Shown one piece after another: positions 1 to 5,318 of a stretch of 10,515 bases of DNA. The stretch lies in NCBI GenBank assembly GCA_009926295.1, contig RFPF01000090.1, positions 1 to 10,515 on the forward strand, written 5' to 3'. This DNA is from Planctomycetia bacterium. GTDB lineage: Bacteria; Planctomycetota; Planctomycetia; Pirellulales; UBA1268. The position numbers were made by a program, and so were the translations under genes. Numbering within the stretch: position 1 is the stretch's first letter; each line of letters starts with the position of its first letter. Under the pieces are notes generated by a model. It had not been told where the DNA came from, made no database searches, and saw nothing but the letters and a program-made list of their open reading frames with translations.

Positions 1-13
1 CCGCCCCGGCAGG

Positions 14-505
14 CTACCTGGTGAGCACAGGCACTTTGCGCGACGTGCTCGACGGCGACTTCGTGAGTTCCACCATGAGCACGCCCTTGTCGTAGCGTGC
101 CGTCACCTTCGCCGGATCGACCGACTCGGGCAGCGGGATCGCCCGGCTGAACGCGCCGTAGTGGCTCTCGCAGTGCGACCAGCCCTCACCGGACTCCTCG
201 GCGCATGACTTCTTCTCGCCCGCGATCACGAGGCGGTCGCCCGACACGCTCACGTCGACGTCCTTGGGATCGATCCCCGGGAGCTCGGCCCGCACGCGGA
301 TCTGCGTGTCGGTCTCCGAGAGGTCGACGGCCGGCAGCCACTGCCCGGCCTCGGGCGTCTCGAACCACGCCGAGGGGATCGCCATCGGCCGGCTGAAGAA
401 GCCCTCGAACAGCCGGTTCATCTCGTTGCGAAAATCGGCCAGGGTGGCGAGGCTGCCTCCCTCCATGCCGCCGGTGCGCTTCGTGCGAAAAGGAATCAGA
501 CTCAT
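14..505 (-). CDS. Small heat-shock protein, Hsp20/alpha-crystallin family (third gene of a tandem set)
   Basis: This 163-residue protein is a predicted ATP-independent holdase chaperone that binds unfolding proteins in the cytoplasm. An N-terminal arm of about 55 residues (with 'FRNEMNRLFEGFF' at 25-37, typical of bacterial class A Hsp20) precedes an alpha-crystallin domain at about 57-150. That domain contains 'VRAELPGIDPKDVDVSVSGD' and the hallmark 'KGVLMVEL' at 140-147. A short tail, 'SRKVPVLTR', carries a V-P-V sequence resembling the I/V-x-I/V oligomerisation motif. The start is supported by AAAGGAG eight bases upstream of the ATG. It is the last of three Hsp20 genes read in the same direction, 73 bp after the preceding stop, so cotranscription is likely. 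Family assignment is secure; the specific client role is unknown. Confidence 0.93.
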   Translation of the reverse strand: MSLIPFRTKRTGGMEGGSLATLADFRNEMNRLFEGFFSRPMAIPSAWFETPEAGQWLPAVDLSETDTQIRVRAELPGIDPKDVDVSVSGDRLVIAGEKKSCAEESGEGWSHCESHYGAFSRAIPLPESVDPAKVTARYDKGVLMVELTKSPSSTSRKVPVLTR

Positions 506-578
506 CGGTTGGTCTCCTTTTCTTCTCGGTTGGGAAACGACGGAACGAAACCTGACGCTCTGCGGCCCGCGGCCGCCG

Positions 579-968
579 TCAGCCGGGGCGGACCTCTACC
601 TTGCGGGGCCGCACGGCTGCCAGCCGCGGGACGTGGATGGTGAGCACGCCGTCCCGGTAGTCGGCCGCGATCTGCGACGTGTCGAAGTCGTCGCCGAGCC
701 GGAACGACCGCCGGTAGTCGCCGATGCCGTACTCCTGCCGGACGGCGCGGCCCGAAGGTTCACGGGCCGGCACCCGGGCGTGGATCGAGAGGACGCCGTC
801 CTCGAACGTGACGTCGATCCCCTCCGCGGTGGCGCCGGGAACGTCGGCGACGATGAGCACCTCCGACCCACGGTCGCAGATGTCGACGTTGGGCTGGTAG
901 GTGAGCCTGGTCTCGGGCTGCACCGGCGTCGCGCGCGAATCTTCCCGAGGGGTGGTGGCAGTGGTCAT
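579..968 (-). CDS. Small heat-shock protein, Hsp20/alpha-crystallin family (second gene, short N-terminus)
   Basis: This 129-residue Hsp20-family chaperone has only a short N-terminal arm of about 24 residues, rich in Thr/Pro. The alpha-crystallin domain covers about 25-117, with 'VLIVADVPGATAEGIDVTFE' at 37-56, an 'EYGIGDYRRSFRL' strand at 79-91 and the conserved 'DGVLTIHVPR' at 106-115. The short arm and the clear sequence differences from its two neighbours suggest a distinct partner subunit rather than a recent duplicate; this is an inference. GGGAG lies about 10 bases upstream of the ATG. It starts 43 bp after the stop of the upstream Hsp20 gene and ends 73 bp before the next, consistent with one operon. 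Confidence 0.92.
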   Translation of the reverse strand: MTTATTPREDSRATPVQPETRLTYQPNVDICDRGSEVLIVADVPGATAEGIDVTFEDGVLSIHARVPAREPSGRAVRQEYGIGDYRRSFRLGDDFDTSQIAADYRDGVLTIHVPRLAAVRPRKVEVRPG

Positions 969-1011
969 GGATGTGGTTCTCCCGCGTGTTGGTGACGGTG
1001 AAAAAATGGCG

Positions 1012-1500
1012 TCAGGCCGAACGGACCTGCACCTTGTGGGGCTGTGCCTCGGGGGCCTTTGGGCAGGTCACCGTGAGAACCCCGTCGACGAGCCTCGCCT
1101 CGACCTTCGCCGCATCGACGGCGACCGGCAGCGTCAGCCGCCGCTCGAAACTCCCGGTTCCGCGCTCACGGCGGTGCCAGGTGACGGCGGGCGTCCTCGA
1201 CGCCTCGCCCCCCTCGGCGGCGGGCTCGGCATCTTCCGGCCGGGGCCGGGATCCCTTGAGCACCATCTCGTCTCCGGTCACGGCGACATCGACTGCGCCG
1301 GCGGCGAGGCCGGGAACCTCCGCCTCGACGATCACGGAGTCGGCGGTCTCGCGGACGTTGACAGCCGGGAAGGCGGCGGCCGAGGGCCGGCTTCCCCAGC
1401 CGTGCAGCGGCGGGGCGGCCACGAGGTTGCCCCAGAGACGATCGAGTTCGTCGCGCAATTCGTCGAGCGGGTGCGCGAAGCCCGTACGGTAGGTCTGCAT
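1012..1500 (-). CDS. Small heat-shock protein, Hsp20/alpha-crystallin family (first gene of the operon)
   Basis: This 162-residue Hsp20 chaperone has an N-terminal arm containing 'LDELRDELDRLWGNL' (12-26). The alpha-crystallin domain runs from about 44 to 147, with 'VIVEAEVPGLAAGAVDVAV' at 56-74, a charged loop at 84-112 and the signature 'DGVLTVTCPK' at 139-148. The reading frame stays open far upstream to 1929, but the chosen ATG has an excellent AAGGAG six bases before it and gives a normal family length, so the extension is rejected. It is the promoter-proximal gene of the three-gene set. A sigma-54-type promoter and a structured leader of about 140 nt lie upstream (see separate entries). 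The three paralogues are strongly diverged, suggesting an old tandem set that may form hetero-oligomers. Confidence 0.92.
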   Translation of the reverse strand: MQTYRTGFAHPLDELRDELDRLWGNLVAAPPLHGWGSRPSAAAFPAVNVRETADSVIVEAEVPGLAAGAVDVAVTGDEMVLKGSRPRPEDAEPAAEGGEASRTPAVTWHRRERGTGSFERRLTLPVAVDAAKVEARLVDGVLTVTCPKAPEAQPHKVQVRSA

Positions 1501-1535
1501 CGCTGGCTCCTTGAACGGGTTGAACACACGAACTG

Positions 1536-1572
1536 CCGTCCATGGAACGCGTTGAATCATTCGCGTGGACGG
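1536..1572 (-). promoter_or_regulatory. Leader hairpin upstream of the hsp20 operon
   Basis: In the predicted mRNA leader a perfect 7-bp stem (CCGTCCA, 1536-1542, with TGGACGG, 1566-1572) is extended by an inner CGCG/CGCG pairing (1548-1551 with 1562-1565) across a one-sided five-base bulge. It ends about 35 nt before the start codon, so it does not itself cover the AAGGAG site at 1507-1512. It could be part of a temperature-responsive leader, as in other hsp20 mRNAs, or merely mRNA structure. No clear ROSE or fourU arrangement is visible. Confidence 0.35.
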
Positions 1573-1651
1573 AGTCGAAAAACAAATCACAACGATTTCA
1601 CCTCCGGCAGCGGTGCCGAAATCGCACCCCGTCGGTGGCATGAGTGGAAAA

Positions 1652-1667
1652 AGCAAAGTGCGTGCCA
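1652..1667 (-). promoter_or_regulatory. Sigma-54 (RpoN)-type promoter for the hsp20 operon
   Basis: The minus strand reads TGGCACGCACTTTGCT, which fits the sigma-54 consensus TGGCACG-N4-TTGCW at every specified position, with the -24 GG and -12 GC at the correct spacing. The expected transcription start is near 1641, giving a leader of about 140 nt before the hsp20 ATG at 1500. Sigma-54 promoters need an enhancer-binding activator; no activator gene is in this window and I could not identify its binding site with confidence. The match is seen directly; its function is inferred. Confidence 0.6.
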
Positions 1668-1814
1668 AAGCGCCATGGTGATGTTCAGGCGTGCACCCTC
1701 GGGAAAACGCCGTGAAATCCCCGTGTGCATCCGCCGCCTGCGAAACCCTGCGGGTCGTGTCGGCTGTCAGGTTGGCAGCGTCGCGGAATCGGGCCTTGCG
1801 GGCGCGCGAGGCGG

Positions 1815-1842
1815 TTGTGGGGGGGAGGGGAACCCATATACT
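1815..1842 (+). promoter_or_regulatory. Putative sigma-70 promoter for the fabZ-like gene
   Basis: TTGTGG (1815-1820) and TATACT (1837-1842) are separated by 16 bp. The -10 box stands out because the surroundings are very GC-rich. The spacer is an almost pure purine run, G-rich on the plus strand. The expected start is near 1849, leaving a leader of about 105 nt before the ATG at 1954. Confidence 0.45.
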
Positions 1843-1953
1843 GCGGTCCTTCGCACGGACTCGCTCGACGCGGGCTGCAGGCCTCGAGGCCCCCGGGGGG
1901 CAGGTGGCCACGCCGGCCGGCACCTTCATTCTTCATCGCAACGGACTCTCCTC

Positions 1954-2538
1954 ATGCGTTTCACGCTTCTCGATCGTGTCGTCGCCGTCGACCCAGGCAG
2001 GAGCATCACGGCCATCAAGGGGCTCTCGCTCTCCGAGGAGTACCTCGCCGACCACTTCCCGCACTTTCCGGTGATGCCCGGAGTGCTGATGCTCGAGGCG
2101 ATGACGCAGGCGGCCGCCTGGACGATCCGCCTGGCCGAGGATTTCGCGCACAGCATCGTCGTGCTCCGGTCGGCGAAGAACGTGAAGTACGGCGACTTCG
2201 TCGAGCCGGGCCGGGTGCTGACGGTGACGGCAGAGGTGCTCTCGCAGGACGAGACGACGACCAAAGTGAAGGCCAGCGGGACGGTGTCGGGGGCGGGAGG
2301 CGATCGCACGAGCCTGACGGCCCGCCTCGTGCTCGAGCGATACAACCTCGCCGACCGCCTGCCGCACGGCGAGGCGATCGACGCCCGCGTGCGGGCCGAA
2401 ATGCGGAAACTTTGGGCGGTGATCCATCCCGTCGGTCGATCAGGCGATTCCCCCCGGCGCATGGTCTACGGGGCCGCTTCGGGCCCGCTCACCGCCGCGC
2501 CGCTGCCGGTGGCGGCGGCCGCGGCCTGCGCCCGCTGA
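1954..2538 (+). CDS. fabZ: FabZ-like 3-hydroxyacyl-[acyl carrier protein] dehydratase
   Basis: This 194-residue hot-dog-fold protein is predicted to dehydrate 3-hydroxyacyl-ACP to trans-2-enoyl-ACP in fatty-acid-type chain elongation, in the cytosol. The central segment 'HFPHFPVMPGVLMLEAM' (34-50) carries the FabZ catalytic His34 and Glu48. The strands that follow ('VVLRSAKNVKYGDFVEPG') match the family. It is longer than the usual 140-150 residues because of a C-terminal extension (about 135-194) that ends in an Ala/Pro-rich low-complexity tail with no recognisable domain. The ATG at 1954 fits the family N-terminus, but the ribosome-binding site is weak. It lies 197 bp upstream of an ACP gene and belongs functionally with the ACP, second dehydratase-like protein and condensing enzyme that follow. 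Whether it serves housekeeping synthesis or a special lipid cannot be decided here. Confidence 0.85.
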   Translation: MRFTLLDRVVAVDPGRSITAIKGLSLSEEYLADHFPHFPVMPGVLMLEAMTQAAAWTIRLAEDFAHSIVVLRSAKNVKYGDFVEPGRVLTVTAEVLSQDETTTKVKASGTVSGAGGDRTSLTARLVLERYNLADRLPHGEAIDARVRAEMRKLWAVIHPVGRSGDSPRRMVYGAASGPLTAAPLPVAAAAACAR

Positions 2539-2735
2539 CGGGGGTGGTGCCGCGGCGGAGGACGGCAGACCGACTGATTTTTTCCGCTTTTTCCCCGTCG
2601 GTGGCGGAATCCGGCCGTTTTCGGGTTTCCACTTCGTGCCGGCGACATTACGCTTGAGCCACATGATCGAGCGGTCGAGATCGCCCGTCCCGTTCAAGAT
2701 TGTCCCTTTCACCAGATTTTCGAGGTGCCCAGTCG

Positions 2736-3122
2736 ATGCCGTCGCGAGATGAAATTTTTGAAAAGGTCAAGGCTGCCCTCGTGGACGCGCTCGGAGTCGA
2801 CGACGACGAGGTCTCGCCCGAGGCGACCATGGTGGGCGACCTCGGAGCCGAGTCGATCGACTTCCTCGACATCGTGTTTCGCCTCGAAAAGGCCTTCGGC
2901 ATCAAGATCCCGCGCGGCGAACTGTTCCCCGAGGACGTGCTGTCGAGTTCGGAATACGTGACCAACGGGAAGGTGAATGCGGCGGGCATCGCCGCGCTGA
3001 AGGTCAGGATGCCATTCGCCGACCTGACGAAGTTCGAGGCCAATCCGAGCGTGCAAAACTTCGCCAACACCCTCACCGTCGAGGACATGGTGCGCTACGT
3101 GCAGGGCAAGTTGGCGTCCTGA
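2736..3122 (+). CDS. Long acyl carrier protein (phosphopantetheine-binding) with a central insertion
   Basis: This 128-residue acyl carrier protein would hold growing acyl chains on a phosphopantetheine arm. 'DLGAESIDFLDIVFRLEKAF' (35-54) is the carrier signature, with Ser40 as the attachment site (the usual D-S-L is E-S-I here). Typical ACPs have about 78 residues. Here the segment matching the last helix ('LTVEDMVRYVQGKL', 113-126) is displaced by an insertion of roughly 45 residues (about 67-111, containing 'GIAALKVRMPFADLTKFEAN'). The ATG at 2736 has GAGG ten bases upstream; an in-frame TTG at 2700 is less likely. The stop codon is followed after one base by the next ATG, implying translational coupling with the second FabZ-like protein. 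Assignment as a carrier protein is firm; the role of the insertion is unknown. Confidence 0.88.
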   Translation: MPSRDEIFEKVKAALVDALGVDDDEVSPEATMVGDLGAESIDFLDIVFRLEKAFGIKIPRGELFPEDVLSSSEYVTNGKVNAAGIAALKVRMPFADLTKFEANPSVQNFANTLTVEDMVRYVQGKLAS

Positions 3123-3123
3123 C

Positions 3124-3624
3124 ATGCGTTGGTTCTGGATCGACCGGTTCGACGAGTTCGTCCGCGGGAAGCACGCCACGGCGGTGAAGAACGTGTCGCT
3201 CGCGGAAGAGCACATGCACGACCACTTCCCCGGGGCGGCGCTGATGCCGAACTCGCTGATCGTGGAGGGGATGGCACAGACGGCCGGCCTGCTCGTGGCA
3301 GACGCGATCGAGTTCAACCGGCGGGTCGTGCTCGCCAAGGTGGCCGGCGCGGAATTCCACTTCGACGCCGTGCCGGGCGATACGATCCGCTTCGAGGCGT
3401 CGATTCTCGACCTCAAGCCGGCCGGCTCGCTGTGCAAGGTCACGAGCACCGTGGGCGGGAAGCTGCAGGGGGAGGCGGAGCTGTTCTTCGCCCATCTCGA
3501 GCCGGGCGAGGGAGTGCCGAAGCTCTTCGAGCCCGACGAGCTCCTGCAGTGGCTCGACCATATGCACATCTATGATGTCGGACGCGACGAGGCGGGGCGT
3601 CCGCTCGCGCGGCCCGACTGGTGA
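3124..3624 (+). CDS. Second FabZ-like hot-dog dehydratase (3-hydroxyacyl-ACP dehydratase family)
   Basis: This 166-residue hot-dog protein of the FabZ/FabA family is probably a dehydratase acting on the ACP encoded just upstream. 'HFPGAALMPNSLIVEGMAQ' (34-52) keeps the catalytic pair His34 and Glu48 at exactly the same residue numbers as the upstream FabZ-like protein. The two share the same N-terminal layout but are otherwise diverged, and the usual M-P-G-V turn is M-P-N-S here. That change lies in the active-site loop and may alter substrate choice. The ATG begins one base after the ACP stop, so coupled translation is likely. The C-terminus ('WLDHMHIYDVGRDEAGRPLARPDW') is not part of the family core. 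Dehydratase function is inferred from catalytic residues and neighbours; a heteromeric partner of the first protein is also possible. Confidence 0.83.
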   Translation: MRWFWIDRFDEFVRGKHATAVKNVSLAEEHMHDHFPGAALMPNSLIVEGMAQTAGLLVADAIEFNRRVVLAKVAGAEFHFDAVPGDTIRFEASILDLKPAGSLCKVTSTVGGKLQGEAELFFAHLEPGEGVPKLFEPDELLQWLDHMHIYDVGRDEAGRPLARPDW

Positions 3625-3632
3625 ACGCTGAT

Positions 3633-3662
3633 GCGGGCGGCCTCCGCCGCCCGCGGCGGAGG
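3633..3662 (+). promoter_or_regulatory. Two mutually exclusive GC hairpins controlling access to the condensing-enzyme ribosome-binding site
   Basis: Between the dehydratase stop (3624) and the GTG start at 3674 are two overlapping inverted repeats. Hairpin one pairs GCGGGCGG (3633-3640) with CCGCCCGC (3647-3654) around a 6-nt loop. Hairpin two pairs CCTCCGCCGC (3641-3650) with GCGGCGGAGG (3653-3662). Closing of the innermost pairs is unrealistic, so hairpin two effectively has a 9-bp stem and a 4-nt loop. The Shine-Dalgarno run GGAGGGAG (3658-3665, eight bases before GTG) lies partly in the second stem, so hairpin two hides it and hairpin one would free it. A ribosome ending at 3624 would reach into hairpin one. 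The pairing is seen; regulation is inferred. Confidence 0.5.
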
Positions 3663-3673
3663 GAGCGAAAGGC

Positions 3674-4963
3674 GTGGTCGGCAGACGCAGGGTGGTGATC
3701 ACAGGGATGGGGCTCGTCACGCCGCTCGGCGTGCGCGTGGATGAGCTCTGGAAGAACCTCATGGCCGGCGCCTCCGGCGTGGGGCTCACGACCGTCTTCG
3801 ATGCGTCGCGGTTTCCCACCAAGATCTCCGCCGAGGTCCGCAACTGGGACATCGCCGACGAGGGCGAGGACCCGAAACGCTGGAGTTTCTGCGGGCGGCA
3901 CACGAAGTTTGCGGCCGGGGCGGCCCTGCAGGCGATGCGGGACGCGGGCCTCGAGAAGGGCCTGCCCGCCGATCCCACCCGGCTGGGCGTCTACCTCGGG
4001 AGCGGTGAGGGGCAGCAGGACTTCGATTCCTTCACGAGCATGATGATGGCAGCCATCTCGGGCGAGCAGCTCGACGTGGCCAAGTTCACGAAGCTCGGCC
4101 TCGAGACGCTCCATCCGCTCTCGGAGGTGGAGCAGGAGCCCAACATGCCGGCCGGCCACCTCGCCGGCATGTTCGACGCCCAGGGCCCGAACCTCAACTG
4201 CCTCACCGCGTGCGCCGCATCCAGCCAGGCGATCGGCGAGGCGGTGGAACTCGTCCGCCGCGGCGAGGCCGACGTGATGCTCTCCGGCGGCACGCACAGC
4301 ATGATCCATCCCTTCGGCGTCACGGGCTTCAACCTGCTCACGGCCCTCTCCACGCGGAACGACGAGCCGACGCGGGCCAGTCGTCCCTTCGACAACGACC
4401 GCGACGGTTTCGTTCTCGGCGAGGGGGCTGCGATGGTCGTGCTCGAGGAGCTCGAGCACGCCAGGAGGCGTGGCGCGAAAATCCACGGCGAGTTGCTCGG
4501 CTACGGCTCCACTGCGGACGCCTACCGAATCACCGACACGCACCCCGAGGGTCGGGGAGCGGCGTCCTGCATCAATCTCGCCCTCCAGGATGCCGGCCTC
4601 GGCGTGCACGACATCCACTACATCAATGCCCATGGAACGAGCACCGACGTCAACGACAAGGTGGAGACGCTGGCCATCAAGAAGGTGTTCGGCGAGCACG
4701 CCTACAAGATTCCCGTCTCGAGCACGAAGAGCATGATGGGCCACCTGATCGCTGCAGCCGGGGCCACCGAACTGATCGTGTGCCTGCTGGCGATCCGCGA
4801 CGGCATGCTGCCACCGACGATCAACTACGAGAACCCCGACCCCAATTGCGACCTCGACTACGTGCCGAACAAGGCCCGTGCCGGCAAGTGCGACCGCGCC
4901 CTCTCCAACAGTTTCGGCTTCGGCGGCCAGAACATCTCGCTGATCGTCGGCCGCTACACGTAG
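3674..4963 (+). CDS. fabF: FabF-type 3-oxoacyl-[acyl carrier protein] synthase (KAS II family)
   Basis: This 429-residue condensing enzyme is predicted to join malonyl-ACP to an acyl chain with loss of CO2 in fatty-acid-type synthesis, in the cytosol. It begins 'RRVVITGMGLVTPLG', as FabF proteins do. The active site is intact: nucleophile Cys180 in 'NCLTACAASSQ', His320 in 'NAHGTSTDVND', Lys352 and His357 in 'SSTKSMMGHLIAAAGA', and the closing 'SNSFGFGGQN' (411-420). It is slightly longer than E. coli FabF (413 residues). The start is GTG at 3674, with GGAGGGAG eight bases upstream; the site is buried in a hairpin. It follows the second dehydratase gene by 49 bp in the same direction, so it probably belongs to the same transcript. 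An active elongating enzyme is well supported; its chain-length range or a role in a special lipid cannot be told. Confidence 0.92.
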   Translation: MVGRRRVVITGMGLVTPLGVRVDELWKNLMAGASGVGLTTVFDASRFPTKISAEVRNWDIADEGEDPKRWSFCGRHTKFAAGAALQAMRDAGLEKGLPADPTRLGVYLGSGEGQQDFDSFTSMMMAAISGEQLDVAKFTKLGLETLHPLSEVEQEPNMPAGHLAGMFDAQGPNLNCLTACAASSQAIGEAVELVRRGEADVMLSGGTHSMIHPFGVTGFNLLTALSTRNDEPTRASRPFDNDRDGFVLGEGAAMVVLEELEHARRRGAKIHGELLGYGSTADAYRITDTHPEGRGAASCINLALQDAGLGVHDIHYINAHGTSTDVNDKVETLAIKKVFGEHAYKIPVSSTKSMMGHLIAAAGATELIVCLLAIRDGMLPPTINYENPDPNCDLDYVPNKARAGKCDRALSNSFGFGGQNISLIVGRYT

Positions 4964-4981
4964 GACGGGCTTCAGCCTGTC
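4964..4981 (+). repeat. Small hairpin directly after the fabF-type stop codon
   Basis: Starting at the base after the TAG stop, GACGGGC (4964-4970) pairs with GCCTGTC (4975-4981), including one G-T wobble, around the tetraloop TTCA. It is not followed by a T tract, so it is not a standard intrinsic terminator. It may protect the mRNA 3' end or be a short palindromic repeat; the close spacing to the stop codon is the main reason to list it. Confidence 0.4.
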
Positions 4982-5002
4982 TGTACCCGACTTGTGGGCG
5001 CC

Positions 5003-5145
5003 GGCTTCGGGCTCCCCATATCCCGTCGCTGGACGTTCGCTGCGGCCCTCCAGGCCTCCGCTCACGCGACTCCGACTGCGCTTCGCCATCCATGGGCGCG
5101 CTTGTCTGCATACGCCTGCTCCCGGGACATGGGGAGCCCGAAGCC
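5003..5145 (+). repeat. Dispersed inverted-arm element, copy 1
   Basis: This 143-bp element is bounded by 23-bp inverted arms (5003-5025 and 5123-5145) that match except for one A/C opposition; the arm begins GGCTTCGGGCTCCCCAT. The 97-bp centre contains GGACGTTCGC, the hairpin GGCC-CTCCA-GGCC (5044-5056) and CTTCGCCATCCATGG. These blocks recur at 8592-8722 (opposite strand) and from 10396 to the window end. It lies 39 bp after the fabF-type stop, in the same orientation as that gene. It has no coding signal and no evident target-site duplication. It may be a non-autonomous mobile element or a structured 3' RNA element. Confidence 0.75.
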
Positions 5146-5165
5146 TCCTCAACAAAAAGGGAGGC
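5143..5165. repeat. Inverted repeat with A-rich loop
   Basis: GCCTCC (5143-5148) pairs with GGAGGC (5160-5165) across an 11-nt loop containing five consecutive A residues. It overlaps the last three bases of repeat-element copy 1. No T tract follows on the plus strand, so terminator function is doubtful. Confidence 0.35.
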
Positions 5166-5192
5166 GAGGGGCAATCCCGAGCCGGCGCGGCT

Positions 5193-5221
5193 GAGTTGAG
5201 TAAAACCACGCTGCTCAACTC
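5193..5221. repeat. 8-bp perfect inverted repeat in the fabF-lipoprotein intergenic region
   Basis: GAGTTGAG (5193-5200) and CTCAACTC (5214-5221) form a perfect 8-bp stem with a 13-nt loop. Neither strand shows a T tract next to it. It could be a protein-binding site or an RNA hairpin; function unknown. The rest of 5222-5318 shows no gene. Confidence 0.4.
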
Positions 5222-5262
5222 CAGTTCAGCTTGCCCAGCTTCGCGCCCGCAGGGTTTTCTCA

Positions 5263-5280
5263 ACCGGTGCGACCGGTGCG
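5263..5280 (+). repeat. Tandem 9-bp repeat upstream of the lipoprotein gene
   Basis: Two perfect head-to-tail copies of ACCGGTGCG lie 39 bp before the lipoprotein ATG, each containing the palindrome ACCGGT. Placement fits a regulator-binding site, but no clear -35/-10 pair could be fixed around it. It may be a chance slip duplication. Confidence 0.3.
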
Positions 5281-5318
5281 GCCGATACAACCTGTGAACT
5301 CTTAGGGAAGGAAGACCC

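Larger units (their letters stand above)
1501..1953. other. Divergent intergenic regulatory region between hsp20 operon and fabZ-like gene
   Basis: This is 453 bp without a convincing gene. Reading leftward it holds a sigma-54-type promoter (1652-1667) and a leader hairpin (1536-1572) for the hsp20 operon. Reading rightward it holds a sigma-70-type promoter (1815-1842) for the fabZ-like gene. Between the promoter and the start of the latter is a perfect 12-bp palindrome, GGCCTCGAGGCC (1880-1891), directly followed by a CCCC/GGGG stretch. Frames run open through the region on both strands because of high GC, but none has a ribosome-binding site or recognisable protein. Confidence 0.6.

Noticed and set aside
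1501..1929. N-terminal extension of the first Hsp20 protein to 1929
   Set aside because: The ATG at 1500 has a strong AAGGAG and gives the normal family length; the extension would cross the sigma-54-type promoter and has no homology-like features.
901..1953. Long open plus-strand frame running into the FabZ-like gene from upstream
   Set aside because: It overlaps Hsp20 genes on the opposite strand, translates to Gly/Arg-rich sequence with no recognisable domain, and the family N-terminus starts at 1954. It is open only because of high GC.
2539..2735. Terminator or promoter between the FabZ-like and ACP genes
   Set aside because: There are T-runs near 2578-2592 and a TTACGCT near 2648, but no convincing stem before the T-runs and no properly spaced -35 box.
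5003..5145. CRISPR array or rho-independent terminator
   Set aside because: There are no regularly spaced short repeats for CRISPR and no T tract after the long stem for a standard terminator.
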